Source: JBAYZQ01 sp041672385 (GTDB taxonomy: Bacteria; Spirochaetota; Spirochaetia; Sphaerochaetales; Sphaerochaetaceae). Taken from it: a DNA stretch of 7,615 nucleotides. Position numbers and translations under genes: made by a program. Below the pieces are notes generated by a model that saw only the letters and a list, made by a program, of their open reading frames with translations, ran no database searches and was not told the origin of the DNA. Each line of letters begins with the position of its first letter. The stretch's first letter is position 1. The stretch covers positions 1 to 7,615 of the forward strand of contig JBAYZQ010000115.1 in the NCBI GenBank assembly GCA_041672385.1, in the 5' to 3' direction. Shown here piece after piece: positions 1 to 6,363 of the stretch.

Positions 1-1
1 T

Positions 2-748
2 TCTCCTATTATTGCCATTGATAGCTATATAAAAAAAATTAAAGATTCTTCAATTCTTTCAGATAAAGAAATTGAAACTCTAATAATCAGAATAATTCAA
101 ATATTAGAAGAAAAAAAAGAAGAAAAAAGTGGTCTTTATGAAACCTTTTTACAACCAACTGATGATACAATAAAATATCCTTATTTAACCTATAACAACG
201 TCTTAGTTTGGAAAAATTATAAAATACTGGAAAGTTGGAATTTTCAAAATGAAAAAGAGAAATGGAAAAACCTAGCTCTTAAAATTAAACAAGCAATTAA
301 TAAAAATTGCATAAAAGAAATTGAAAATATAAAACAATACGTTTGGTCTGTTGATACTAATGGAAATTTTGAAATTTATGATGAACCACCTGGAAGTTTA
401 ATACTTTTGCCAGTCTTTGGTTTTTGTAGCAAGGAAGATAAAATTTACATCAATACCTGCAATCGAATTAATGACCCCTCTTACCGGTACTCCTTTTCTA
501 ACAGCCCCTTTGGAGCCATAGGTTGTGCTCATGCACCTCATCCTTGGATTCTCAGTTTAGCGAATTCAATCAGAGTTAATCATGATGAAAGTTCAATTAA
601 TAAATTAATGAATTCTAATATGGACGGCAAAATTGCTTGTGAAAGTATTGACGAAAACACAGGAGAATGTACCACAGGAAAGGCCTGTGCCACCTGTGCT
701 GGATACTTAGCTTATGCATTATACCAAGAAAGGAAAAAGTATGAATGA
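2..748 (+). CDS. GH125-like six-hairpin glycosidase (exo-alpha-mannosidase family), 5' partial
   Basis: The frame is open from the window edge to a TGA, giving 248 C-terminal residues of a protein that is usually about 430. Three segments match the layout of GH125 (metal-independent exo-alpha-1,6-mannosidases with an (alpha/alpha)6 barrel). A 'QPTDDTIKYPYLTYNNVL' segment (from 152) corresponds to the family's RPSDD..Y.Y...NMF block with the catalytic acid region. 'GSLILLPVFGF' (from about 392) corresponds to the PSLLSLPYLG block. 'PFGAIGCAHAPHPWILSLAN' followed by 'ACESIDENTGECTTGKACATC' corresponds to GIGSPHT...WP..L and the HES...TR.WFAWAN end. The HES histidine is replaced by Cys, and seven cysteines fall in the last 110 residues. 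No signal peptide can be judged because the N-terminus is missing. The gene overlaps the next one by 8 bp, so they are co-translated. It probably trims oligosaccharides together with the GH65 enzyme. The exact substrate is not known, and another six-hairpin family is possible. Confidence 0.72.
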   Translation, partial: SPIIAIDSYIKKIKDSSILSDKEIETLIIRIIQILEEKKEEKSGLYETFLQPTDDTIKYPYLTYNNVLVWKNYKILESWNFQNEKEKWKNLALKIKQAINKNCIKEIENIKQYVWSVDTNGNFEIYDEPPGSLILLPVFGFCSKEDKIYINTCNRINDPSYRYSFSNSPFGAIGCAHAPHPWILSLANSIRVNHDESSINKLMNSNMDGKIACESIDENTGECTTGKACATCAGYLAYALYQERKKYE

Positions 749-2837
749 AAAATTATTAACTTATAGTCCATGGAAAATTGAAACAAGAAAAATAAATTCT
801 GAAAATCAAGATTTCTTTGAAAGCATATTCTTTCAGGGAAATGGAAAAATAGGAATGCGTGGATTTCTTCCAGGTGATAGAACAGAAAAGACCAGCCATG
901 GAATTTTTAAAGCTGGAGTTTATGAAGAATTAAAAGAAGGGATAACAGACCTAGTTAACTTGCCTGATCCCCTAGTAATAGAAATTGGAATTGGTGATGA
1001 GCTTTATCGAACCCAAGAGGCTATCAATCTTGTGCAAGTTCTTGATATGGAAAAAGGAATTCTTACAAGAAGCTGGTCTTGGAATGATGTTGATTTTTCC
1101 GCGGAACGAATACTTTCCTTTAAGAAAAAAAATTGTCTAGCCATAAATATTAAGATTAAAGCCAATCAAAACATAAACAATTTTTCAATAACTCGTCTTA
1201 TAGATGGAAATGTTTTTAATCTTCCAATAAATGACGATCAAGCAGTAAAAAATCAAGAAGTTCAAAAACTTATTGAAAATGATAAGGTTAATTACGATGA
1301 TAAGGCTCTTTCTCTTGAATCTCATACTATAAAAAACTCTTTTTTCATAAATAATAGCGGGAGTTCAAGTTCATTAGAGTCAATTAAAGGTGAAGTCTTA
1401 GCCTCAAAAAATACTGTTGAGAGAAGATTTTCCTTAAATCTTGAAAAGGGGAAAGAATACACTTTTTCATTTTTTAATATAGTTGAAACTTCAAAAGAGA
1501 AAATAGATTATAATCAAGTTTTAAGTAAGGTTAAGATTTTAGCCTCTGAAGGCTTTGATCGATTCAAAAAAGAATCACAAGAAGCCCTTAAAGATTTGTG
1601 GAAAACTTCAGATATTAAAATTGATGGCCCAATAAAAGATCAATGTGCCTTAAGATATTCCATTTTTCAATTACTCCAAAACTGTGACAGTAATAATGAT
1701 AATGTTTCAATAGGAGCCAGAGGTTTGACCCATTCAAGATACAAAGGTTGTTACTTTTGGGATACAGAAGTTTTCATGTTACCTTTTTATTGTTTTACTC
1801 AAAGTGAAGCTGCATCTAACTTGTTAAATTTTAGATTGAATAAACTTAAAGCTGCAGAAGAGAATGCAAAAAAATTAAATCTTTCGGGTGCGAGATACCC
1901 TTGGATGTGTTCTATTGATGGAAGCGAACAATGTGAAACCTGGGACACAGGAAAATGTGAAGTCCATATTACTAGTGATATTGCTTGGGCCATGGATTAC
2001 TTCAATCAAGTATCATCATTGTTGAATCAGGATAAAGTGAATGAATTTTATTATCAAACAGCAAAATATTGGGCAAGCCGTTTTACTTTCATAGAGGAAA
2101 GCAATAGTTATGAAATGCTATTTGTAAAAGGTCCTGATGAATACTCTGGAGTTACAAAAAACAATACTTTTACTACAAAAATGGCCCTTAATAATATTAG
2201 ACTTGCTCTTGAAAATTGTAAAATTGACGAAGAAGAAAGAACTTTATTTAACCAAATAATTCAAAAAGCAAAAATTCCACGTTTTGAAGACAAAGGAATT
2301 TTTAAAGAAGATGATCTTTTTGAATTACTTGAACCAATTGATCTTGAGAAAATAAAAATCAGTAACGAGCCACTTTACAAAACTATTTGTTTTGATCGAC
2401 TTCAACGTTATAAAGTAATAAAACAGCCAGATGTAGTATTGTTATCTTTATTAATGCCAGAATTATTTTCTGAAAAAGAAAAAAGAGAAACTTGGAACTA
2501 CTATGAACCTTTAACTGCCAATGATTCCACTTTGGGGTGGGCAATACACGCTGAAGCAGCTTTTCAATTAGGACTTCAGGATAAAGCGAATTCCTATCTT
2601 GAAAAAGCTTTATTTATTGATCTTGAAAATAAAATGGGGAATACAGGTTTTGAAGGACTTCACATTGGTGCTTGTGGAGGTGCCTGGAGGGCTGTAATTC
2701 TTGGTTGTGCGGGTCTTAAAATTAAAAATGGTAAACCTACTTTTTATTCACATTTACCTAAAGGATGGAAGTCTATGGAATTTATAATTAAGGTAAAAGA
2801 AGAAGAATTTAAAATAAAATTAGAAAGCAAAAATTAA
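741..2837 (+). CDS. GH65 family glycoside phosphorylase/hydrolase
   Basis: This is a complete, cytoplasmic-type protein of 698 residues with no signal peptide, slightly shorter than the usual 750-790. The ATG at 741 is preferred over the in-frame ATG at 714 because AAAGGA (729-734) lies 6 bases upstream and it gives a compact ATGAATGA overlap with the preceding gene. GH65 marks in order are: N-terminal beta-sandwich with MRGFLPGDR (39-47); GARGLTHSRYKGCYFWDTE (325-343); GPDEY (464-468) with E467 as the expected general acid; KQPDVV (561-566); ANDSTLGW (593-600); and EGLHIGACGGAW (638-649). Known members invert alpha-glucosides such as maltose, trehalose, kojibiose and nigerose, using phosphate to release beta-glucose-1-phosphate; a few are hydrolases. 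The usual phosphate-pocket HDSSLS reads NDSTLG here, so phosphorylase versus hydrolase is open. No beta-phosphoglucomutase is visible in the window. Family assignment is firm; the substrate is unknown. Confidence 0.93.
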   Translation: MNEKLLTYSPWKIETRKINSENQDFFESIFFQGNGKIGMRGFLPGDRTEKTSHGIFKAGVYEELKEGITDLVNLPDPLVIEIGIGDELYRTQEAINLVQVLDMEKGILTRSWSWNDVDFSAERILSFKKKNCLAINIKIKANQNINNFSITRLIDGNVFNLPINDDQAVKNQEVQKLIENDKVNYDDKALSLESHTIKNSFFINNSGSSSSLESIKGEVLASKNTVERRFSLNLEKGKEYTFSFFNIVETSKEKIDYNQVLSKVKILASEGFDRFKKESQEALKDLWKTSDIKIDGPIKDQCALRYSIFQLLQNCDSNNDNVSIGARGLTHSRYKGCYFWDTEVFMLPFYCFTQSEAASNLLNFRLNKLKAAEENAKKLNLSGARYPWMCSIDGSEQCETWDTGKCEVHITSDIAWAMDYFNQVSSLLNQDKVNEFYYQTAKYWASRFTFIEESNSYEMLFVKGPDEYSGVTKNNTFTTKMALNNIRLALENCKIDEEERTLFNQIIQKAKIPRFEDKGIFKEDDLFELLEPIDLEKIKISNEPLYKTICFDRLQRYKVIKQPDVVLLSLLMPELFSEKEKRETWNYYEPLTANDSTLGWAIHAEAAFQLGLQDKANSYLEKALFIDLENKMGNTGFEGLHIGACGGAWRAVILGCAGLKIKNGKPTFYSHLPKGWKSMEFIIKVKEEEFKIKLESKN

Positions 2838-2863
2838 GAGGGCTTATTAGGGTTAAAAGAAGT

Positions 2864-3730
2864 TTATAAGTTATTATCATTCAATACTAGATTGAAGAAA
2901 TCTATCATATTAGAACCTACATCTAACTTTACTTCTTCAGGAGTATTGGCCCATTCTTTGGAGTTTTTTAAAGCATTTTGAATATTTGGTAAGTATTCTT
3001 TTTTGAAAATTACTTCAGAAACATATTTTTGATGATGATTCGTTTTTGATAGTAATTTGCTTACGTACGTATGTTTATTCGAAATTTTAGGATTGTTAAT
3101 AAAGTTATTTTTATTTTCTTTATATTCTTTTTTGGGATTGTAGGTATGGAGCAATAAAAAGAATTCAAAACATGGATTTGAAAGGAAGTACTTATAACCC
3201 CTCTTTTCACATTCATTTAAAACTTTTTCTAAAACTATTCGTAAGGGATTATTTTTACCTTCAGTATCAACAACAATACAATATATGTCTTCTTCTGCTT
3301 TAGCTTCTTTTATGTATTTTTGATATTCTATATCATAGTTTGCAGTTTTTAATGCAACGTCAATTTTATTTCTTTCTTCCATTGTTAAAAGAGTTTTGTT
3401 ATCTAAATATTGTTTTATTTTACCAATTCCTAAGGTCTTAACCAAATTAGAAAGATCACAAATATTATCTAATAAAGTAGTTTTCCTTGTTTCTACACAT
3501 TCTTCAAGTAATTCTAAAACAGAGTACGGATCAGAATTAGTATCAATCCTTTTGATTGTTTCAATTCTAATATTAGAATTAATTCCTATTTCAATTTTGT
3601 ACTTTTCAAGAAGATTAAAGTAATTTATTTCAGTTTCCTTCCCCTCAACAGAAAGCCAAATAATGCTTTTGGGTAAGCGAGACGGTTCTTTTCTATCAAA
3701 ATTATTATATGATAACCTATAATTACTCAT
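2864..3730 (-). CDS. rloB: RloB family protein (AbiLii-like defence effector)
   Basis: This is a 288-residue cytoplasmic protein. The N-terminal EGKETE..YF (29-38) and the later strand IYCIVVDTE (149-157), followed by SNPCFEFFLLLH (184-195), are the hallmarks of RloB, a Toprim-like putative nuclease paired with an AAA ATPase in RloAB/AbiL abortive-infection systems. The usual D-x-D after the second strand is D155-T-E157 here. About 120 residues separate the two acidic motifs, roughly 60 more than is typical from memory of the family; the extra helical stretch is about residues 81-147. The ATG start at 3730 was chosen: it overlaps the end of rloA by 8 bp (ATGAGTAA), implying translational coupling. 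A TTG at 3748 would add six residues but give a 26-bp overlap. It ends 26 bp from the convergent GH65 gene, and no terminator hairpin is seen between them. The nuclease role is inferred from the family. Confidence 0.88.
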   Translation of the reverse strand: MSNYRLSYNNFDRKEPSRLPKSIIWLSVEGKETEINYFNLLEKYKIEIGINSNIRIETIKRIDTNSDPYSVLELLEECVETRKTTLLDNICDLSNLVKTLGIGKIKQYLDNKTLLTMEERNKIDVALKTANYDIEYQKYIKEAKAEEDIYCIVVDTEGKNNPLRIVLEKVLNECEKRGYKYFLSNPCFEFFLLLHTYNPKKEYKENKNNFINNPKISNKHTYVSKLLSKTNHHQKYVSEVIFKKEYLPNIQNALKNSKEWANTPEEVKLDVGSNMIDFFNLVLNDNNL

Positions 3731-5087
3731 TTTTTTGTCCAAGATCAATATTTTGTTTTAATATTGGAATTGCTCCATACCTCCCTAATAAGTAATCTTT
3801 ACCAATGTTTTTATCACATCTTACTTTGTAGTCACTTAGAGAATAGAGCTTGCTTGAATGATCCTTTTCTCTTTCAATAAACCATATTTCATCTTGTCTT
3901 TCTAATTCTAGATCCATTAGCAATATGTCGTGAGTTGTAAAAATTAGTTGAGTTTTTGCTTTATTACTTGAATCCATAAAAGTATTATAAAAATTTTGAG
4001 CAAGTTTTGTATGTAAGCTTTGATCTAATTCATCAATCAGTATTAAATGGTTTTCATTTATAATCGAAAGTAGTGGGAGTAAGTCAAATATTCTTTGGGT
4101 TCCATCGGACTCATCGTTAAATTCAAAATAATCATCTTTGTTCCCATGATTAAAAGTAATAGTTTTTGCAATAGGTTCAATATTTTTACTATTTTCTTTA
4201 TTTTGTATTAGATAAATGTTTTTTCCTTTATTGAAAAGGATTGTATTTTTTGGATTAGTTTTTAAATCATTAATAATATCTTTCTTAATAGTTTCTTTTG
4301 CTTCATTTGGAATACCTTCGAATACCAAATCAAGATCTTTTACTTTAACAGCAGAAGATTCAATACCGGTATCAAGTTCACTTAAAATACTCAATAAATT
4401 ATCATTATCTGTTGAAATTGTTTTAAAGCCCCAACTTCTATTATGTGTGGTTGGATATATTACAATAATTTTTTTAAACCAATCCATTATTTCTCTTAAA
4501 ATATTACATTCATTTATATCTGAAGTTCTTTTGGATAAATCGTTTATTATTAGGAGATTAGACATTTCATTCTTTTTAAAATCTTGTAAGTAAATATTAA
4601 ATCTTTCTAGATTTTGACCATCACTAATTTTTAAATTGGAAGTTATATCTAGATTGTTTCCATTTTGTTCTTTTGAGAAAATAATATTTTCCTTGCCGGT
4701 AGTATCAATAAGCCATTCACTGATGATTTGGTTTGTGTTATAAGAAATGGCAAATCCATAAGAGTAATATCTTTCTTTTATTTCTAAATCAAACTGAAAG
4801 ATTCCCGGTTTGTTTTGGTAGCTTTTATCTATTCTAAAATATTTTTTATCAGTATTGATTCTCGAAGTATCACCTTTAAGAACAAGGTGTTTTGCAAAAT
4901 CAATAGCTTTTATGAAATTTGATTTTCCACTCGCATTAGCTCCAAATAATAATGCAGATCTTAAAATTCTATTATTTCCAAATGCTTTTAAGTGGTTTTG
5001 TAATCTATTTGATTTATTGCTTGCCATGGATAAAGATTGAGTCTCTTTAAAAGAAAGAAAATTGTTTACGGAAAATTTAATTAACAT
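3723..5087 (-). CDS. rloA: RloA-like AAA (AAA_15/ABC-type) ATPase, AbiLi-like
   Basis: This is a 454-residue protein and the first gene of the defence cassette. All nucleotide-binding elements are present in SMC/ABC-like order: Walker A GANASGKS (49-56) after an N-terminal 'NFLSFKE' start typical of AAA_15 ATPases; ABC-type signature ESDGTQR (326-332); Walker B LILIDE (348-353) with catalytic E353; D-loop DQSLH; and H-switch TTHD (384-387). The C-terminal 'GKDYLLGRYGAIP' (429-441) is a conserved tail in RloA/AbiLi-type proteins. The family is thought to sense phage infection and control its partner, RloB; this is inferred here from the pair. The ATG has AAGGAG (5095-5100) 7 bases upstream and a good promoter behind it. 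No key residue is missing, so the ATPase should be active. PARIS and Septu ATPases are relatives, but the RloB partner points to RloAB/AbiL. Confidence 0.9.
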   Translation of the reverse strand: MLIKFSVNNFLSFKETQSLSMASNKSNRLQNHLKAFGNNRILRSALLFGANASGKSNFIKAIDFAKHLVLKGDTSRINTDKKYFRIDKSYQNKPGIFQFDLEIKERYYSYGFAISYNTNQIISEWLIDTTGKENIIFSKEQNGNNLDITSNLKISDGQNLERFNIYLQDFKKNEMSNLLIINDLSKRTSDINECNILREIMDWFKKIIVIYPTTHNRSWGFKTISTDNDNLLSILSELDTGIESSAVKVKDLDLVFEGIPNEAKETIKKDIINDLKTNPKNTILFNKGKNIYLIQNKENSKNIEPIAKTITFNHGNKDDYFEFNDESDGTQRIFDLLPLLSIINENHLILIDELDQSLHTKLAQNFYNTFMDSSNKAKTQLIFTTHDILLMDLELERQDEIWFIEREKDHSSKLYSLSDYKVRCDKNIGKDYLLGRYGAIPILKQNIDLGQKNE

Positions 5088-5109
5088 TTTATTTCTCCTT
5101 TGTGTTCAC

Positions 5110-5137
5110 ATTATACGATAATTCGTAATAAAAACAA
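5110..5137 (-). promoter_or_regulatory. Promoter of the rloA-rloB cassette
   Basis: Reading the minus strand, TTGTTT (5137-5132) and a perfect TATAAT (5115-5110) are separated by 16 bp. This places transcription start near 5103 and leaves a short leader carrying the AAGGAG site at 5100-5095. Just downstream of the -10 box, 5101-5110 reads TGTG-TT-CACA, a 4-bp dyad that may be fortuitous. The promoter lies between the methyltransferase-like gene and rloA, so the defence pair has its own transcription start. Confidence 0.65.
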
Positions 5138-5149
5138 GTAAAATAAACT

Positions 5150-5176
5150 AAAATATATAAAAATAACAAAGTTATT
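5150..5176 (-). terminator. Weak AT-rich hairpin after the methyltransferase-like gene
   Basis: AATAAC (5162-5167) and GTTATT (5171-5176) form a perfect 6-bp stem with a 3-base loop. On the minus strand it is followed by an A/T stretch rich in T (5161-5150). It lies 38 bases past the stop of the methyltransferase-like gene and just before the rloA promoter, where a terminator would be expected. The stem has only one G-C pair, so strength is doubtful. Confidence 0.35.
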
Positions 5177-5213
5177 ACTGAAAAATCGTTATAAACTGAA
5201 ATATATGATGCGT

Positions 5214-5819
5214 TTAAATTTTTCTAAAAATATAATTTTCTGCTTTTTTAGTATATTTAAGGCCTTTCATTTTGTTTTGTACAATATCTAGATTAATTTT
5301 CTTTTCTTTTTGTAACTTAAAATATTCATCTAATTTAGTGCTTTTTATTATGTTATTTTCAACCACGCCAATAAATTTAAAATCACTATCAAATTTAGCT
5401 AAAGTAGCATCACCATGACTATCGTTGCATAATAAAATACCATTTGACCTTAAATACTTTTTAGTAGCTTGGCCAACAAATCCAGCATATTGAGAAATGA
5501 TTAAATCAACTTTATCTATATCTAATGTTTTTGAATAATCTTCCCCAATAAAATTCAATTCACAACGAGAAGAGTATTCTTTGTTATTTTCTAAAAATGA
5601 ATTGATTTCATCAATGTTTTTGAAGAACTTAATCGCACCTTTGAAGTTATCAATATAAGTGACTTTGGGAATAACTAAAGAAGGATCAATATCTATATGG
5701 GATCCAGGGTAAAGGGCAACTTTGATATTAAATTCATTTGCTATTAATCTATAAAGATTTAACCTGTTACCAGTTTTATTTACATATTGTTGATACTCAT
5801 TAATATATTTGTTTGTCAC
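5214..5819 (-). CDS. Uncharacterised SAM-methyltransferase-like (Rossmann) protein
   Basis: This is a 201-residue cytoplasmic protein. ALYPGSHIDIDPS (35-47) has the place of methyltransferase motif I. YID (55-57) ends the next strand with the acid expected to hold the ribose. EDY (93-95) fits motif III. VDLIISQYAGF (104-114) and NGILLCNDSHGDA (126-138) fit motif IV and the strand after it. The methylated substrate is unknown, and SAM binding is inferred. The GTG at 5819 is preferred: AAAGGGGG (5832-5825) lies 5 bases upstream, and the protein then begins MTNKYINEYQ. A longer frame opens with TTG at 5894 but has no ribosome site, and its first codons lie over the end of the decayed reductase gene in another frame. 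The gene is separated from rloA by 126 bp with a promoter, so membership in the defence system is not shown. Confidence 0.65.
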   Translation of the reverse strand: MTNKYINEYQQYVNKTGNRLNLYRLIANEFNIKVALYPGSHIDIDPSLVIPKVTYIDNFKGAIKFFKNIDEINSFLENNKEYSSRCELNFIGEDYSKTLDIDKVDLIISQYAGFVGQATKKYLRSNGILLCNDSHGDATLAKFDSDFKFIGVVENNIIKSTKLDEYFKLQKEKKINLDIVQNKMKGLKYTKKAENYIFRKI

Positions 5820-5824
5820 GGATT

Positions 5825-5832
5825 CCCCCTTT
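5825..5832 (-). promoter_or_regulatory. Strong ribosome binding site that fixes the GTG start
   Basis: On the minus strand AAAGGGGGA precedes the GTG at 5819 with the spacer AATCC. No comparable site precedes the TTG at 5894, so this site decides the start of the methyltransferase-like protein. Confidence 0.7.
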
Positions 5833-5838
5833 GAATTC

Positions 5839-6176
5839 TTAAATATTATGGCCTTTTCTTTTTGAATAATGAAGGATAGGTATTCCTTCTTCAATAGTAT
5901 ATTTATCTATAAATTGGACATTCCCTTATGCTTGTTTTTTTTCTCTTGTTGCCAATAAATCTTGTTTAAAGGGAAAATCTTTGACAAGGTCCTATTTGAA
6001 ACATTTATTACCCATAACTACGATATCAATAGTATTCATAAACTTTTCAAAATTTTGAGTTTTTCGGTATTTAAGGAATTATCTCCATCTCCTTTAATCC
6101 ACTCAAAGCTTCCCTTTTCAGAAGCAATAAAACCGTCTAGACTGATGGCTATATTTAATATTATCTTACCTTCCAT
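5839..6176 (-). pseudogene. Decayed dihydrofolate-reductase-family (RibD C-terminal-like) gene
   Basis: The minus strand begins with ATG at 6176, AAAGGAG (6192-6186) 9 bases upstream, and a protein start MEGKIILNIAISLDGFIAS...FEWIKGDGD that is typical of the DHFR-like RibD C-terminal family (SLDGFIA motif). At the A5 run 6064-6060 the frame slips; restoring one base continues with TQNFEKFMNTIDIVVMGNKCFK. An in-frame TAG at 5994 (probably from CAG) follows, then DLVKDFPFKQDLLATREKKQA and a TAA at 5928. The same frame then gives GNVQFI and DKYTIEEGIPILHYSKRK, which reads like the family's C-terminus, ending in TAA at 5841. Only about 112 codons remain of a normal 170-190; the middle with the GGG NADPH loop is missing between NVQFI and DKYTI. 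At least four lesions make this a true pseudogene, not a sequencing slip. A possible -10 TATACT lies at 6213-6208, with no good -35. Confidence 0.8.
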
Positions 6177-6299
6177 TTTTCTTATCTCCTTTGCCATTTA
6201 TATCAACAGTATACACTATTTTTTTAAGGATTTTTTTCGATATATTCGGACAATAATCCCTATGATTTACTCGCCAGAAAATAAAAGAAATTATTTTCC

Positions 6300-6329
6300 T
6301 TGACAGATTATGAAAGTTGAGGTTACAAT
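6300..6329 (+). promoter_or_regulatory. Consensus sigma70-type promoter of the LacI-family gene
   Basis: A perfect TTGACA (6300-6305) and TACAAT (6324-6329) are separated by 18 bp, placing transcription start near 6336. The start falls inside the palindromic operator that follows, which is the classical arrangement for autorepression. Confidence 0.75.
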
Positions 6330-6330
6330 T

Positions 6331-6346
6331 ACTTAAACGCTTAAGT
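6331..6346 (+). promoter_or_regulatory. LacI-type palindromic operator over the transcription start
   Basis: ACTTAAACGCTTAAGT is a 16-bp dyad: seven of eight base pairs are symmetrical and the centre is CG (6338-6339). LacI-family operators typically have a central CpG into which a hinge-helix leucine inserts; the regulator's hinge PNMAARSL carries such a leucine (L60). Its position directly after the -10 box suggests negative autoregulation. No second copy was found in front of the last gene. Confidence 0.7.
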
Positions 6347-6363
6347 TGGGAGAAAGAAAAGTA

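Noticed and set aside
407..748. Separate small protein of 113 residues beginning at TTG 407
   Set aside because: The same frame is open to the window edge and the upstream residues match GH125-type motifs, so this is the end of a larger gene.
2838..2863. Shared terminator between the convergent GH65 and rloB genes
   Set aside because: Only a short direct repeat (AAGTT-TAT-AAGTT, 2860-2872) was found near here; no stem of useful length exists.
3723..3748. TTG start for RloB with a 26-bp overlap
   Set aside because: The ATG at 3730 gives the usual ATGA-type short overlap, and the extra six residues look like readout of the rloA end.
4216..4593. Plus-strand frame inside rloA, and similar ones at 3396-3623 and 4855-5040
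   Set aside because: They are antisense shadows of the well-supported ATPase and RloB genes, with no ribosome sites or recognisable motifs.
5088..5213. Small RNA or retron-like non-coding element beside the defence genes
   Set aside because: The gap holds only the rloA promoter, ribosome site and a weak hairpin; no extended folded structure or repeat was seen.
5214..5894. 226-residue version of the methyltransferase-like protein starting at TTG
   Set aside because: No ribosome site precedes the TTG, and the first 75 bases largely cover, in another frame, the C-terminal end of the decayed reductase gene. The GTG at 5819 has a strong site.
5962..6303. Open plus-strand frame of 113 codons
   Set aside because: It is antisense to the reductase pseudogene, has no ribosome site, and its hydrophobic translation shows no family pattern; the minus strand explains the sequence.
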